Positions 1 through 8,639 of a DNA stretch of 64,000 nucleotides are shown here, piece after piece. The first letter of the stretch is position 1; every line of letters starts with the position of its first letter. This stretch comes from Methylocystis echinoides. GTDB taxonomy: Bacteria; Pseudomonadota; Alphaproteobacteria; Rhizobiales; Beijerinckiaceae. The stretch lies in NCBI RefSeq assembly GCF_040687965.1, contig NZ_CP156084.1, forward strand, positions 1,626,501-1,690,500, given 5' to 3'. A program made the translations under genes and the position numbers. The notes under the pieces were generated by a model. It ran no database searches. It had not been told where the DNA came from and was given only the letters and a program-made list of their open reading frames with translations.

Positions 1-1361
1 GGCGCGTTCCCGCCATGATCAATTTTACCGCGGGCGCGAGCAATATCCTCTCGGGCTGCGAAGCGGCGCGGGTGACGACCATTCTCACCTCGAAAAACTT
101 CATCGAGAAAGGCAAGCTCGACAGGCTCGCGGCCGCTCTCTGTGAAAAAGTAACGCTCGTCTATCTCGAAGACATGCGCGCAAGCATCGGCGCCGTCGAC
201 AGGCTCGGCGCGCTCCTGCGCTACAGAAAGCCGGTCCTCCCCCGCAAGTCCGACGACATGGCCGCCGTGCTGTTCACGTCGGGCTCGGAGGGCGCGCCGA
301 AAGGCGTGGCGCTCTCGCACAGAAACATGCTGGTCAACGCGGCGCAGGCGGCGGCGCGCATCGACTTCGGCCGCAAGGACAAGGTCTTCAACGTGCTGCC
401 GGTGTTCCACTGCTTCGGCCTGACGATCGGCTTCATGCTGCCGCTCATCTCCGGCGTGCCGGTCTATTTCTATCCGTCGCCGCTGCATTACCGCATCGTG
501 CCGGAGATGATCTACGGCACCAACGCCACGATCTTTTTCGGCACGGACACGTTTCTGGCGGGCTATGCGCGCTCGGCGCATCCTTACGACTTCCGTTCGA
601 TCCGCTATGTCGTCGCGGGCGCCGAGCCCGTGAAGCAATCGACCCGCGACGTCTGGTGCGAAAAATTCGGCATTCGCATCCTCGAGGGATACGGCGTCAC
701 CGAAACGGCCCCCGTGCTCGCGCTCAATACGCCGATGTTCAACAAATTCGGCACGGTGGGCCGGCTCATGCCCGGCGTCGAGGCCCGGCTCGAGGCCGTG
801 CCGGGCGTCGAGGAGGGCGGCCGTCTCCTGGTGCGCGGCCCCAATGTCATGATGGGCTATCTCAAGGCCGAGCGTCCCGGCGAACTGCAGCCGCCGCAGG
901 GCGGCTGGTACGACACGGGCGACATCGTCACGATCGACGCCCAGGGCTTTGTGACGATCAAGGGCCGCGCCAAGCGCTTCGCCAAGGTCGGCGGCGAGAT
1001 GGTGTCGCTCGCCGCCGTCGAGCAGCTCGCGGCCGAACTCTGGCCCAAGGCGATTTCCGCCGCCGCGACGGAGATTGACGCGCGCAAGGGCGAGCGCGTC
1101 GTGCTCGTCACGCAGGAGAAGGAGGCGAGCCGCGCCGAATTCATGGCCTACGCCAAATCGAAAGGCGCCTCGGATCTCTCGATCCCGGCCGAGGTCGTCT
1201 GCGTCGAGCGCGTGCCGCTGCTCGGCTCCGGCAAGATCGATTTCGCCGGCGTGACGAAAATGGTGCGTGAGCGCAACCGCTATCTCGGCGGCGGTCCGCG
1301 GCTGCCGAACGGCGTGCTCGGCCGCATCGACGGCGACGCCGCGTCATCGGTTTCCGGGTGA
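1..1361 (+). CDS. aas: Aas-type acyl-ACP synthetase, C-terminal part (5' truncated)
   Basis: This is the C-terminal 452 residues of an AMP-forming acyl-activating enzyme. The reading frame is open from base 3, so the start lies outside the window. The closest family I recognise is the synthetase half of Aas, which activates fatty acids for re-acylation of lysophosphatidylethanolamine at the inner membrane. The PAMINFTAG opening, the ATP-binding loop LFTSGSEGAPKG and the adenylation motifs GYGVTE and WYDTGD are visible, as is the lysine-bearing GSGK near the C-terminus. E. coli Aas is about 719 residues, so an acyltransferase domain probably sits upstream. Whether that domain is fused here cannot be seen. 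Confidence 0.85.
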   Translation, partial: RVPAMINFTAGASNILSGCEAARVTTILTSKNFIEKGKLDRLAAALCEKVTLVYLEDMRASIGAVDRLGALLRYRKPVLPRKSDDMAAVLFTSGSEGAPKGVALSHRNMLVNAAQAAARIDFGRKDKVFNVLPVFHCFGLTIGFMLPLISGVPVYFYPSPLHYRIVPEMIYGTNATIFFGTDTFLAGYARSAHPYDFRSIRYVVAGAEPVKQSTRDVWCEKFGIRILEGYGVTETAPVLALNTPMFNKFGTVGRLMPGVEARLEAVPGVEEGGRLLVRGPNVMMGYLKAERPGELQPPQGGWYDTGDIVTIDAQGFVTIKGRAKRFAKVGGEMVSLAAVEQLAAELWPKAISAAATEIDARKGERVVLVTQEKEASRAEFMAYAKSKGASDLSIPAEVVCVERVPLLGSGKIDFAGVTKMVRERNRYLGGGPRLPNGVLGRIDGDAASSVSG

Positions 1362-1409
1362 GGCGCGCCGCCCTGGCCCTCGCCGTGACGCCGAAAAAGG
1401 GCGGGGGAG

Positions 1410-2390
1410 TCAACTCCAGAACGGCTTGAGCTTTTTGAGTTTCTTTTCGGTCTTCCGCGCATGCGCCGCGCCCTCTTGCGCCGCATGGGCGAACCAGCCG
1501 CGCACGAAGCCGGAGGGGCGCAGGCTCGTGGCGCTTTCGGCGTCGACGTCGTCCAGCAGCCGGCCCGCCATCGCGATGTCGTTGAAGGCGCCGAGCCCGT
1601 CCTGACTCTTGGCGAGCGCCGCCGAGAACTCGGCGGCCGCGTCCGCGTCGAACAGGCTTTCAAAAAACTCCGCGCCATAGCGGGCTTTCTTTAAGGCGAT
1701 ACGGGCGGCGTGGCGCTCTTCCGGCGAGCGCTTGGCGAGGCCCCTGGTTTTCTTCAGGACGCGCTTGCGCAGCCGCGAGAGCGTCTCACGCGCGAAAGCG
1801 CGCGCCGATCCTTCATCCGACATGCCGGCCGCCGCGCGCCAGTCCCGCTCGGCGATAGCTTTACGGAAGTCGCCCAGGAAATCTTCGAGCCGCGGCCCCT
1901 CCAGCTCCGCCCGGGCCGCGCGATAGGCCTTGGCGCGCCGCAACTCGAGCGCGTCGAGCAGCGCGTAAAAGCCCGGATCGTCGCTCAAGGCCTCGCCCGG
2001 CGCCGCCGTGAGCATCTCGTGAAAAACGTCGAAATTGCGCGCCGCGCCGAGGACGGAGCCGAGGTCTTTGGCCCGCGCCCGCGCCGCCTCCAGCGCCTCG
2101 CCGAACAGCGCGTCCTTGAAGAGACCCATCGCCGCCCGCAGCCGCCGCAAAGCGACCCGCATTTGATGAACGGCTTCCGCCGACTGGTCCCCCTTGAAGG
2201 CCGGCAGATTGGCTTCGAAGTGGTCGAGCGACGCCGAGAAGACGCAGACCGCGGCGTCCTCGACCGAATCGCTCGCAAGAAGCTTCACCGGCCTGGCCTT
2301 TTGGGGCTCCTCGGCGGCGGCCGGCACGAGGCGTAGCGTCGCCCCGCGGCCTGCTCCGCCCTCGACGCCGCCGTGCTTCGCGGGTTCCAT
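1410..2390 (-). CDS. CHAD-domain protein
   Basis: A 326-residue cytosolic protein with one CHAD domain over roughly residues 50-310. This all-helical domain is rich in conserved histidines and basic residues (VHQMRVALRRLR; RIALKKARYGAEFF) and in other bacteria binds polyphosphate. I chose the ATG at 2390 because GGGAGA precedes it at good spacing; an in-frame start 38 codons upstream would add a low-complexity Arg-rich stretch. It is convergent with aas and divergent from hss, so it probably has its own promoter. No CYTH domain is fused to it. Polyphosphate binding is family knowledge, and the role in this organism is unknown. Confidence 0.8.
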   Translation of the reverse strand: MEPAKHGGVEGGAGRGATLRLVPAAAEEPQKARPVKLLASDSVEDAAVCVFSASLDHFEANLPAFKGDQSAEAVHQMRVALRRLRAAMGLFKDALFGEALEAARARAKDLGSVLGAARNFDVFHEMLTAAPGEALSDDPGFYALLDALELRRAKAYRAARAELEGPRLEDFLGDFRKAIAERDWRAAAGMSDEGSARAFARETLSRLRKRVLKKTRGLAKRSPEERHAARIALKKARYGAEFFESLFDADAAAEFSAALAKSQDGLGAFNDIAMAGRLLDDVDAESATSLRPSGFVRGWFAHAAQEGAAHARKTEKKLKKLKPFWS

Positions 2391-2532
2391 CGCGCTCGTC
2401 TCCCTTGGCCCGTTGATTCTGGCGGCCGGCCGGCGGGGGTCAAGAGCGCGAGAACGCCCGCACTTGATTAAGACGCCCGCTCTTGCTTTATCGCGGCGCA
2501 ACATTCGTTAAGAAGCGCAGGAGACCGCACCT

Positions 2533-3966
2533 ATGTCCGTCTGGCCCGTCTATGGCAAAATCACCGGCCCGATCGTCTTGATCGGCTTCGGCTCCATCGG
2601 GCGCGGCATCCTGCCCCTGATCGAACGCCATTTCGACTTCGACAAGCAGCGCTTCACGGTCATCGACCCCGTCGATACGCATCGCCGCCTGCTCGACGAG
2701 CGCGGCATTGCTTTTCTCAAGGAGAAGCTTACGCCCGAAAATTACCGCGAGGTGCTGACGCCGCTCCTCGCCAAGGGCGGCGGACAGGGCTTTATCGTCA
2801 ATCTGTCGGTCGACGTCTCCTCGCTCGCGATCATGAAACTCGCGCGCGAGCTGAAGGCGCTTTACGTCGACACGGTGGTCGAGCCCTGGCCGGGCTTTTA
2901 TTTCGACAAGTCCATGGGCAATGAGGCGCGCACCAATTACGCGCTGCGCGAGACCATTCTCGACGAGCGCCGCAAGAACCCCGGCGGGACGACGGCCGTC
3001 TCCTGCGTCGGCGCCAATCCGGGCATGGTGTCCTGGTTCGTGAAACAGGCGCTCGTGAATATCGCGAAAGATACGGGCGTTTTCGACAAGGAGCCGACGA
3101 CCCGCGCGGAATGGGGCGCGCTCGCCCAGAAGCTCGGCGTCAAGGGCGTTCATATCGCCGAGCGGGACACGCAGCGCGCCCGCGACCCCAAGCCGCTCAA
3201 TGTCTTCGTCAACACCTGGTCGGTGGAGGGCTTCGTCTCGGAGGGCATGCAACCCGCCGAGCTCGGCTGGGGAACGCATGAGAAGGCGTTGCCGGAGATC
3301 GGCCGCACCCACCCGACGGGCTGCGGGGCGGCGATTTACCTGCTCTCGCCCGGCGCCAATACGCGCGTGCGCAGCTGGTGCCCGACGCCCGGCGCGCAAT
3401 ATGGCTTCCTGGTCACGCATAATGAATCGATTTCCATTGCAGATTACTTCACCGTGCGTGACGACAGCGGCAAGGCGGTCTACCGGCCGACCTGCCATTA
3501 CGCCTATCACCCGGCCAATGACGCGGTGCTGTCGCTCCACGAAATCTTCGGCGCCGCCGGCAGGATGCAGCCCGAATGGAAGATCCTCGACGAGCACGAG
3601 ATCGTCGACGGGATCGACGAACTCGGCGTGCTGCTCTATGGCCACGCCAAGAACGCCTATTGGTACGGCTCGCAGCTCTCGATCGAGGAGACGCGCGACC
3701 TCGCGCCCTATCAGAACGCCACCGGCCTTCAGGTCTCCTCGGCGGCGCTCGCCGGCATGGTCTGGGCGCTCGAAAATCCGGAGGCCGGCATCGTCGAGGC
3801 CGACGAGGTCGACTACAAGCGCTGCCTCGAGGTCCAGCTCCCCTATCTCGGCCCTGTGAAGGGCTATTACACGGACTGGACGCCGCTCGAGGGACGCCCC
3901 GGCCTCTTCCCTGAGGACATCGACGAAACCGACCCCTGGCAGTTCAAGAATATTCTGGTGCGCTGA
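2533..3966 (+). CDS. hss: homospermidine synthase
   Basis: A 477-residue enzyme that makes sym-homospermidine from two putrescines, or from putrescine and spermidine, using NAD+ as a prosthetic group. An N-terminal Rossmann fold carries the glycine motif IGFGSIGRG at residues 18-26. The body matches bacterial homospermidine synthases throughout, including VEPWPGFYFD and the C-terminal TDWTPLEGRPG, and the length is normal for the family. AGGAG lies upstream of the ATG. Homospermidine is the main triamine of many Hyphomicrobiales, which fits the window. The gene is followed by a strong terminator, so it is probably transcribed alone. Confidence 0.93.
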   Translation: MSVWPVYGKITGPIVLIGFGSIGRGILPLIERHFDFDKQRFTVIDPVDTHRRLLDERGIAFLKEKLTPENYREVLTPLLAKGGGQGFIVNLSVDVSSLAIMKLARELKALYVDTVVEPWPGFYFDKSMGNEARTNYALRETILDERRKNPGGTTAVSCVGANPGMVSWFVKQALVNIAKDTGVFDKEPTTRAEWGALAQKLGVKGVHIAERDTQRARDPKPLNVFVNTWSVEGFVSEGMQPAELGWGTHEKALPEIGRTHPTGCGAAIYLLSPGANTRVRSWCPTPGAQYGFLVTHNESISIADYFTVRDDSGKAVYRPTCHYAYHPANDAVLSLHEIFGAAGRMQPEWKILDEHEIVDGIDELGVLLYGHAKNAYWYGSQLSIEETRDLAPYQNATGLQVSSAALAGMVWALENPEAGIVEADEVDYKRCLEVQLPYLGPVKGYYTDWTPLEGRPGLFPEDIDETDPWQFKNILVR

Positions 3967-4033
3967 AGGCGCTCCCTGGCGGACGCGCCGCGCGGGCGCG
4001 CGGGCGCGGAAATGTAAACAGGTCGACGCACGA

Positions 4034-4096
4034 CCCCTCCTGCTTCGAGGGCCTCCCAAAGGAGGCCTCCGCCAAGCCGGAGGGGTTATTTCTTTT
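4034..4096 (+). terminator. nested-hairpin rho-independent terminator after hss
   Basis: An inner hairpin GGCCTCC-CAAA-GGAGGCC (4050-4067) sits inside an outer pair CCCCTCC (4034-4040) / GGAGGGG (4079-4085). A T-rich tract follows at 4086-4096. Confidence 0.75.
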
Positions 4097-4223
4097 GAGC
4101 TTCACGGCGCACGCAGCCGCTTGTTCCGACCCCTTGCCACGGCCAGATTTGTTCTATATCTGTTCGTTATTCGCGCTTTGTTCCGCACTGGCAGGTCGAG
4201 CCGGGGCGGCGCGTAAGTCCCCG

Positions 4224-4297
4224 AAGCGTGATCATGGGAGGCCGGGCGACCGGCCTCCCCAAGCGCGATTATGGGAGGCCGGGGGACCGGCCTCCCG
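4224..4297. repeat. two tandem 37-bp palindromic repeats
   Basis: Copies at 4224-4260 and 4261-4297 differ at only a few positions. Each contains a perfect 10-bp stem, GGGAGGCCGG / CCGGCCTCCC, with a 4-nt loop (stems 4236-4259 and 4273-4296). The array ends about 20 bp before the radical SAM start codon, so it would lie in that gene's 5' leader or promoter. No T-tract follows, so simple termination is less likely. Confidence 0.85.
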
Positions 4298-4317
4298 GTC
4301 GACGGCGGGAGTTCGTC

Positions 4318-5442
4318 ATGGCTCGGCTCGCGGAAATTTCGCCCGACGCGGAGGGCTCCGCTGGCGTCGGCGCGCACGTCGGATCGGAGCGCCGGCGCGG
4401 GCGCGGCGCGCTCTCCAAGCGCAGCGGGCGCTATGAGAAGGAAGTCCGCGAGGAGGTCGATGACGGCTGGGGCTCGATGGAGGGCCTCGAGGCGCTCAAG
4501 ACCAATTTCCACGTCGAGAAGCCCCGCACGATCATCACCAGGAATGATTCGCCGGACATCTCCTTCGATCGCTCGATCAACCCCTATCGCGGCTGCGAGC
4601 ATGGCTGCGTCTATTGCTTCGCGCGACCGACCCACGCCTATATGGGCTTCTCGCCCGGTCTCGATTTCGAGACGGAGATTTTCGTCAAGGAAGGCGCGGC
4701 CCAGCTCCTCGAACGGGAATTGTCCGCTCAAAATTACACGCCGAAGGTCATCGCCATCGGCGCCAACACCGACCCCTATCAGCCCGCCGAGCGGCGCCAT
4801 CGGGTGATGCGCAGCGTTCTCGAAGTGCTGGCGCGGGCGAAACATCCGGTGGCCATCGTCACAAAATCCGCGCTGGTGCTGCGCGACCTCGATCTGCTGG
4901 CCCCCATGGCGCAAGAGGGCCTCGTCAAGGTCGCTCTTTCGGTCACGACGCTCGATCCCAGCCTGGCGCGGGTGATGGAGCCCCGCGCCGCGACGCCCGA
5001 ACGACGGCTCGACGCGATGGCGAAACTCGCGGCGGCGGGCGTGCCGGTCGCGGTGATGACGGCGCCGATTATTCCGGCGATCAACGACGATGAAATCGAG
5101 GCCATCCTGTCGAGGGCTTACGCCGCGGGCGCGCGCGAGGCGGGCTATGTCATGCTGCGCCTGCCGCTCGAACTGCGCGATTTGTTCAGCGAATGGCTCG
5201 TCGCCAATTTCCCGGACAAGGCGCGCCGGGCGCTCTCGCTGGTGCGCTCGACGCGCGGCGGCAAGACTTATGACGCGACCTTCGGCAAGCGCATGACGGG
5301 AGAGGGGCCCTATGCCTGGATGATCGGCCGGCGCTTCGAGCTCGCCGCCAAGCGGCTCGGCTTCTCCTCGACGACGACGCGGCTGCGCGCCGATCTCTTC
5401 GAACCGCCGCGCAAAGGGCCCCAGCAACTCGCGCTTTTTTAA
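4318..5442 (+). CDS. PA0069-family radical SAM protein
   Basis: A 374-residue radical SAM protein related to the spore photoproduct lyase/Rv2578c-like group. The [4Fe-4S] motif CxxxCxxC is at C93, C97 and C100 (RGCEHGCVYC), followed by the TIM-barrel segments of the family (IGANTDPYQP, VTKSAL, APIIPAINDDE). The biochemical role of this group is unproven. The ATG at 4318 follows GGGAG. A GTG 30 codons upstream is also in frame, but it would place the palindromic repeat inside the protein, so I rejected it. The gene lies between hss and rnhB on the same strand but has a separate leader. Confidence 0.85.
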   Translation: MARLAEISPDAEGSAGVGAHVGSERRRGRGALSKRSGRYEKEVREEVDDGWGSMEGLEALKTNFHVEKPRTIITRNDSPDISFDRSINPYRGCEHGCVYCFARPTHAYMGFSPGLDFETEIFVKEGAAQLLERELSAQNYTPKVIAIGANTDPYQPAERRHRVMRSVLEVLARAKHPVAIVTKSALVLRDLDLLAPMAQEGLVKVALSVTTLDPSLARVMEPRAATPERRLDAMAKLAAAGVPVAVMTAPIIPAINDDEIEAILSRAYAAGAREAGYVMLRLPLELRDLFSEWLVANFPDKARRALSLVRSTRGGKTYDATFGKRMTGEGPYAWMIGRRFELAAKRLGFSSTTTRLRADLFEPPRKGPQQLALF

Positions 5443-5558
5443 GGGGAAAAGGGCAAGCTTTCTGTTGCGCTTCGACGGCGCAGGCGCTTTGCTAAGCAAA
5501 TGCGCGCCAATGCGAAAGACCCCGCCCTCCGGTCGCGCCGCTCTGGAGCGGCGGAGCG

Positions 5559-6167
5559 ATGAGCGCGGGTCCGGATTTCCGCATCGAGGGCCGTCTGTTC
5601 CGACAGGGGGTGTGGCCGGTCGCCGGCGTCGACGAAGTGGGCCGCGGGCCGCTCGCCGGGCCTGTCGCGGCCGCCGCCGTCATTCTCGACCCGAAGCGCC
5701 TGCCGCGCGGCCTCGACGATTCCAAGGCGCTCACCCAGAAAGAGCGCGAAGACGCCTTCGAGCGCATTATGAAGAAGGCCCTTGCGGTCAGCGTCTCCTT
5801 CGTCACGCCGGCGGAAATCGACGCCATGAACATCCGGCAAGCCTCGCTCGCCGCCATGACCCGGGCCATCGCCGGGCTCTCCCGCGCGCCGGCCTATGTC
5901 CTCGTCGACGGGTCCGATCCGCCGCGCCTCTCCTGCCCCTGTCGCGCCATCGTCAAAGGCGACGCGGCGGCGCTCTCCATCGCCGCCGCCTCCATTGTCG
6001 CGAAGGTCGCGCGCGACGCCATGATGCGGCGGCTCGGCGCGCATTTCCCCCCTTACGGTTTCGAGACGAATGTCGGCTACGCCGCGCCACGCCATCTCGA
6101 CGCGCTGCGCGAGATCGGCCCAACGCCTCTCCACCGCATGAGTTTCTCGCCGCTGCGCGAGGGCTGA
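5559..6167 (+). CDS. rnhB: ribonuclease HII
   Basis: A 202-residue enzyme that removes RNA, including single misincorporated ribonucleotides, from RNA-DNA hybrids. The catalytic acidic motif VDEVGRGPLAGPV (D25, E26) opens the fold. YVLVDG carries a further acidic residue, and the conserved AAASIVAKVARD helix follows. Its length is typical. It stands directly upstream of the ccrM methyltransferase gene, an arrangement common in alphaproteobacteria. The ATG overlaps a purine-rich GCGGAGCG that can serve as ribosome binding site. Confidence 0.95.
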   Translation: MSAGPDFRIEGRLFRQGVWPVAGVDEVGRGPLAGPVAAAAVILDPKRLPRGLDDSKALTQKEREDAFERIMKKALAVSVSFVTPAEIDAMNIRQASLAAMTRAIAGLSRAPAYVLVDGSDPPRLSCPCRAIVKGDAAALSIAAASIVAKVARDAMMRRLGAHFPPYGFETNVGYAAPRHLDALREIGPTPLHRMSFSPLREG

Positions 6168-6210
6168 GCGTCGCCGTTAGCTTATTGCTAAGCTTGTTAT
6201 TTCATTAACA

Positions 6211-6215
6211 GAATC
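6211..6215. promoter_or_regulatory. GANTC site in the ccrM upstream region
   Basis: GAATC lies about 100 bp before the chosen ccrM start. In Caulobacter, GANTC sites in the ccrM leader make expression sensitive to methylation state. A TTAAC half-site for CtrA is adjacent at 6205-6209, but no full CtrA box is present. Confidence 0.35.
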
Positions 6216-6315
6216 GTTCGAAAAAGGGACGGTCCGGCGCTGGCTCTCTATACGCGGCCTTTACCTCGTTTGGGCATCATCCTGCGTGTTCGTAGCGTTT
6301 GTGGTGTTTGCGTAA

Positions 6316-7491
<1,176 letters not shown>

Positions 7492-7526
7492 GAGCGCGAT
7501 CCGTGTGATTCTTGAGCCAGGACTTA

Positions 7527-7590
7527 AGGCCTCATCCTGATGAGGAGCCGCCTGAGGCGGCGTCTCGAAGGACGAGGCCGCCTCAGGCGC
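7527..7590. repeat. dispersed palindromic element, copy 1
   Basis: The element begins with CCTCATCC (7530-7537) and contains GTCTCGAAGGACGAGG. It also carries a perfect 12-bp inverted repeat, CGCCTGAGGCGG (7549-7560) / CCGCCTCAGGCG (7578-7589). A second member with the same CCTCATCCTGA...GTCTCGAAGGACGA core is at about 14797. It lies between the convergent ends of ccrM and uppP. Confidence 0.7.
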
Positions 7591-7603
7591 TTCGTTTGCG
7601 CTC

Positions 7604-8476
7604 TTAAACGAGCCAGCCGGCGTAGAAGCCGACGAGCAGCACGACGCCGATGATTCCGCGATAGGCGACGAAGGGCCAGGCGGAGAAACGCTCGAGAATG
7701 CGCAGAAGGCCCCAGATCGCGACGAAGGCGGAGATCGAGGCGACGATAAGGCCGAGCGTGAGCACCGACCAGCCGTGCAGATCGAGGTGCGCCTTGTGCA
7801 GCTCCCAAAGCTCCTTCAATCCCGCAAGCGCGATGGCGGGCAGGCCGAGGAGGAAGGAGAAGCGTGCCGCCTCCTCGCGTTTCAAATCGAGAAACAGCGC
7901 CGCCGTGAGCGTCGAGCCCGAACGCGACACGCCGGGAATGAGCGCGCCGACCTGGGCGAAGCCGACGATCATCGCGTCCTTCAGCGTCACGTGATCGAGC
8001 GTGCGCTTGTGGTTGCAATAAAGCTCCGCGAGCGCGAGCAGCGCCGCCATCACGATGCACGAAATGCCGATCACCGGCAGCGTGCGCAGCGGCGAGCCGC
8101 AGGTATTGAGCGTGTGCGACAGCAGAAGGCCGGCGACGCCGATGGGGATCGTGGCGAAGCCGACCCACATGACGAAGCGGAACGTCCAGTCGTTGAAGTC
8201 GCGCCGTTTGAGCGCGTCGATGGAGCCGACGGCGAGGGATCGAATGTCGTCCCAGAAATAGCTGACCACCGCGGCCAGAGCCGCGAGCTGCATGGCCGCC
8301 GAAAAGGCCGAACCGGGGTCCTTCCAGCCGAGCAGCGCGGGGACGATGCGCATGTGCGCGGTGGAGGAGATCGGCAGAAGTTCGGTGATCCCCTGCACGA
8401 CGCCGAGCGCCGCCACTTTCATATAGCCGAGGTCGACGAAGCCCGTGTCGAGCCCATTGGTGCAAGCCGTCGCCAT
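7604..8476 (-). CDS. uppP: undecaprenyl-diphosphatase UppP
   Basis: A 290-residue integral membrane phosphatase that recycles undecaprenyl diphosphate to the monophosphate lipid carrier for peptidoglycan and polysaccharide export. The two family motifs are present: GITELLPISSTAH near residue 30 and PGVSRSGST near residue 190. Several hydrophobic helices follow in the expected order and the length is normal. The ATG at 8476 is preceded by GGGAGA. It may be transcribed after the transporter gene upstream on the same strand, but a 163-bp gap makes a separate promoter more likely. Loss or overproduction in other bacteria alters bacitracin tolerance. Confidence 0.93.
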   Translation of the reverse strand: MATACTNGLDTGFVDLGYMKVAALGVVQGITELLPISSTAHMRIVPALLGWKDPGSAFSAAMQLAALAAVVSYFWDDIRSLAVGSIDALKRRDFNDWTFRFVMWVGFATIPIGVAGLLLSHTLNTCGSPLRTLPVIGISCIVMAALLALAELYCNHKRTLDHVTLKDAMIVGFAQVGALIPGVSRSGSTLTAALFLDLKREEAARFSFLLGLPAIALAGLKELWELHKAHLDLHGWSVLTLGLIVASISAFVAIWGLLRILERFSAWPFVAYRGIIGVVLLVGFYAGWLV

Positions 8477-8639
8477 TTTCTCTCCCGCCGGAAGCGGCCG
8501 CTTTTTTTAAGCGGGCCGGGGCATTACGGAATTTTCACTGTGCCGATATTTGGTTAATGGAGAGAAAACATGGCGGGGCGAGGCTCTCGCCGGGAAAAAA
8601 TGCACGCCGCCCCGCACGGTTGGCTTCGCCCGCAAGCGC

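Noticed and set aside
4228-4317. Upstream GTG start for the radical SAM gene
   Set aside because: It would translate the palindromic repeat into a Gly/Arg-rich tail. The ATG at 4318 has a proper ribosome binding site and fits family length.
6177-6191. TTAG-N7-CTAA as a CtrA box upstream of ccrM
   Set aside because: It is symmetrical and has the right spacing but lacks the TTAA half-sites of the consensus. Only a nearby single TTAAC remains as support.
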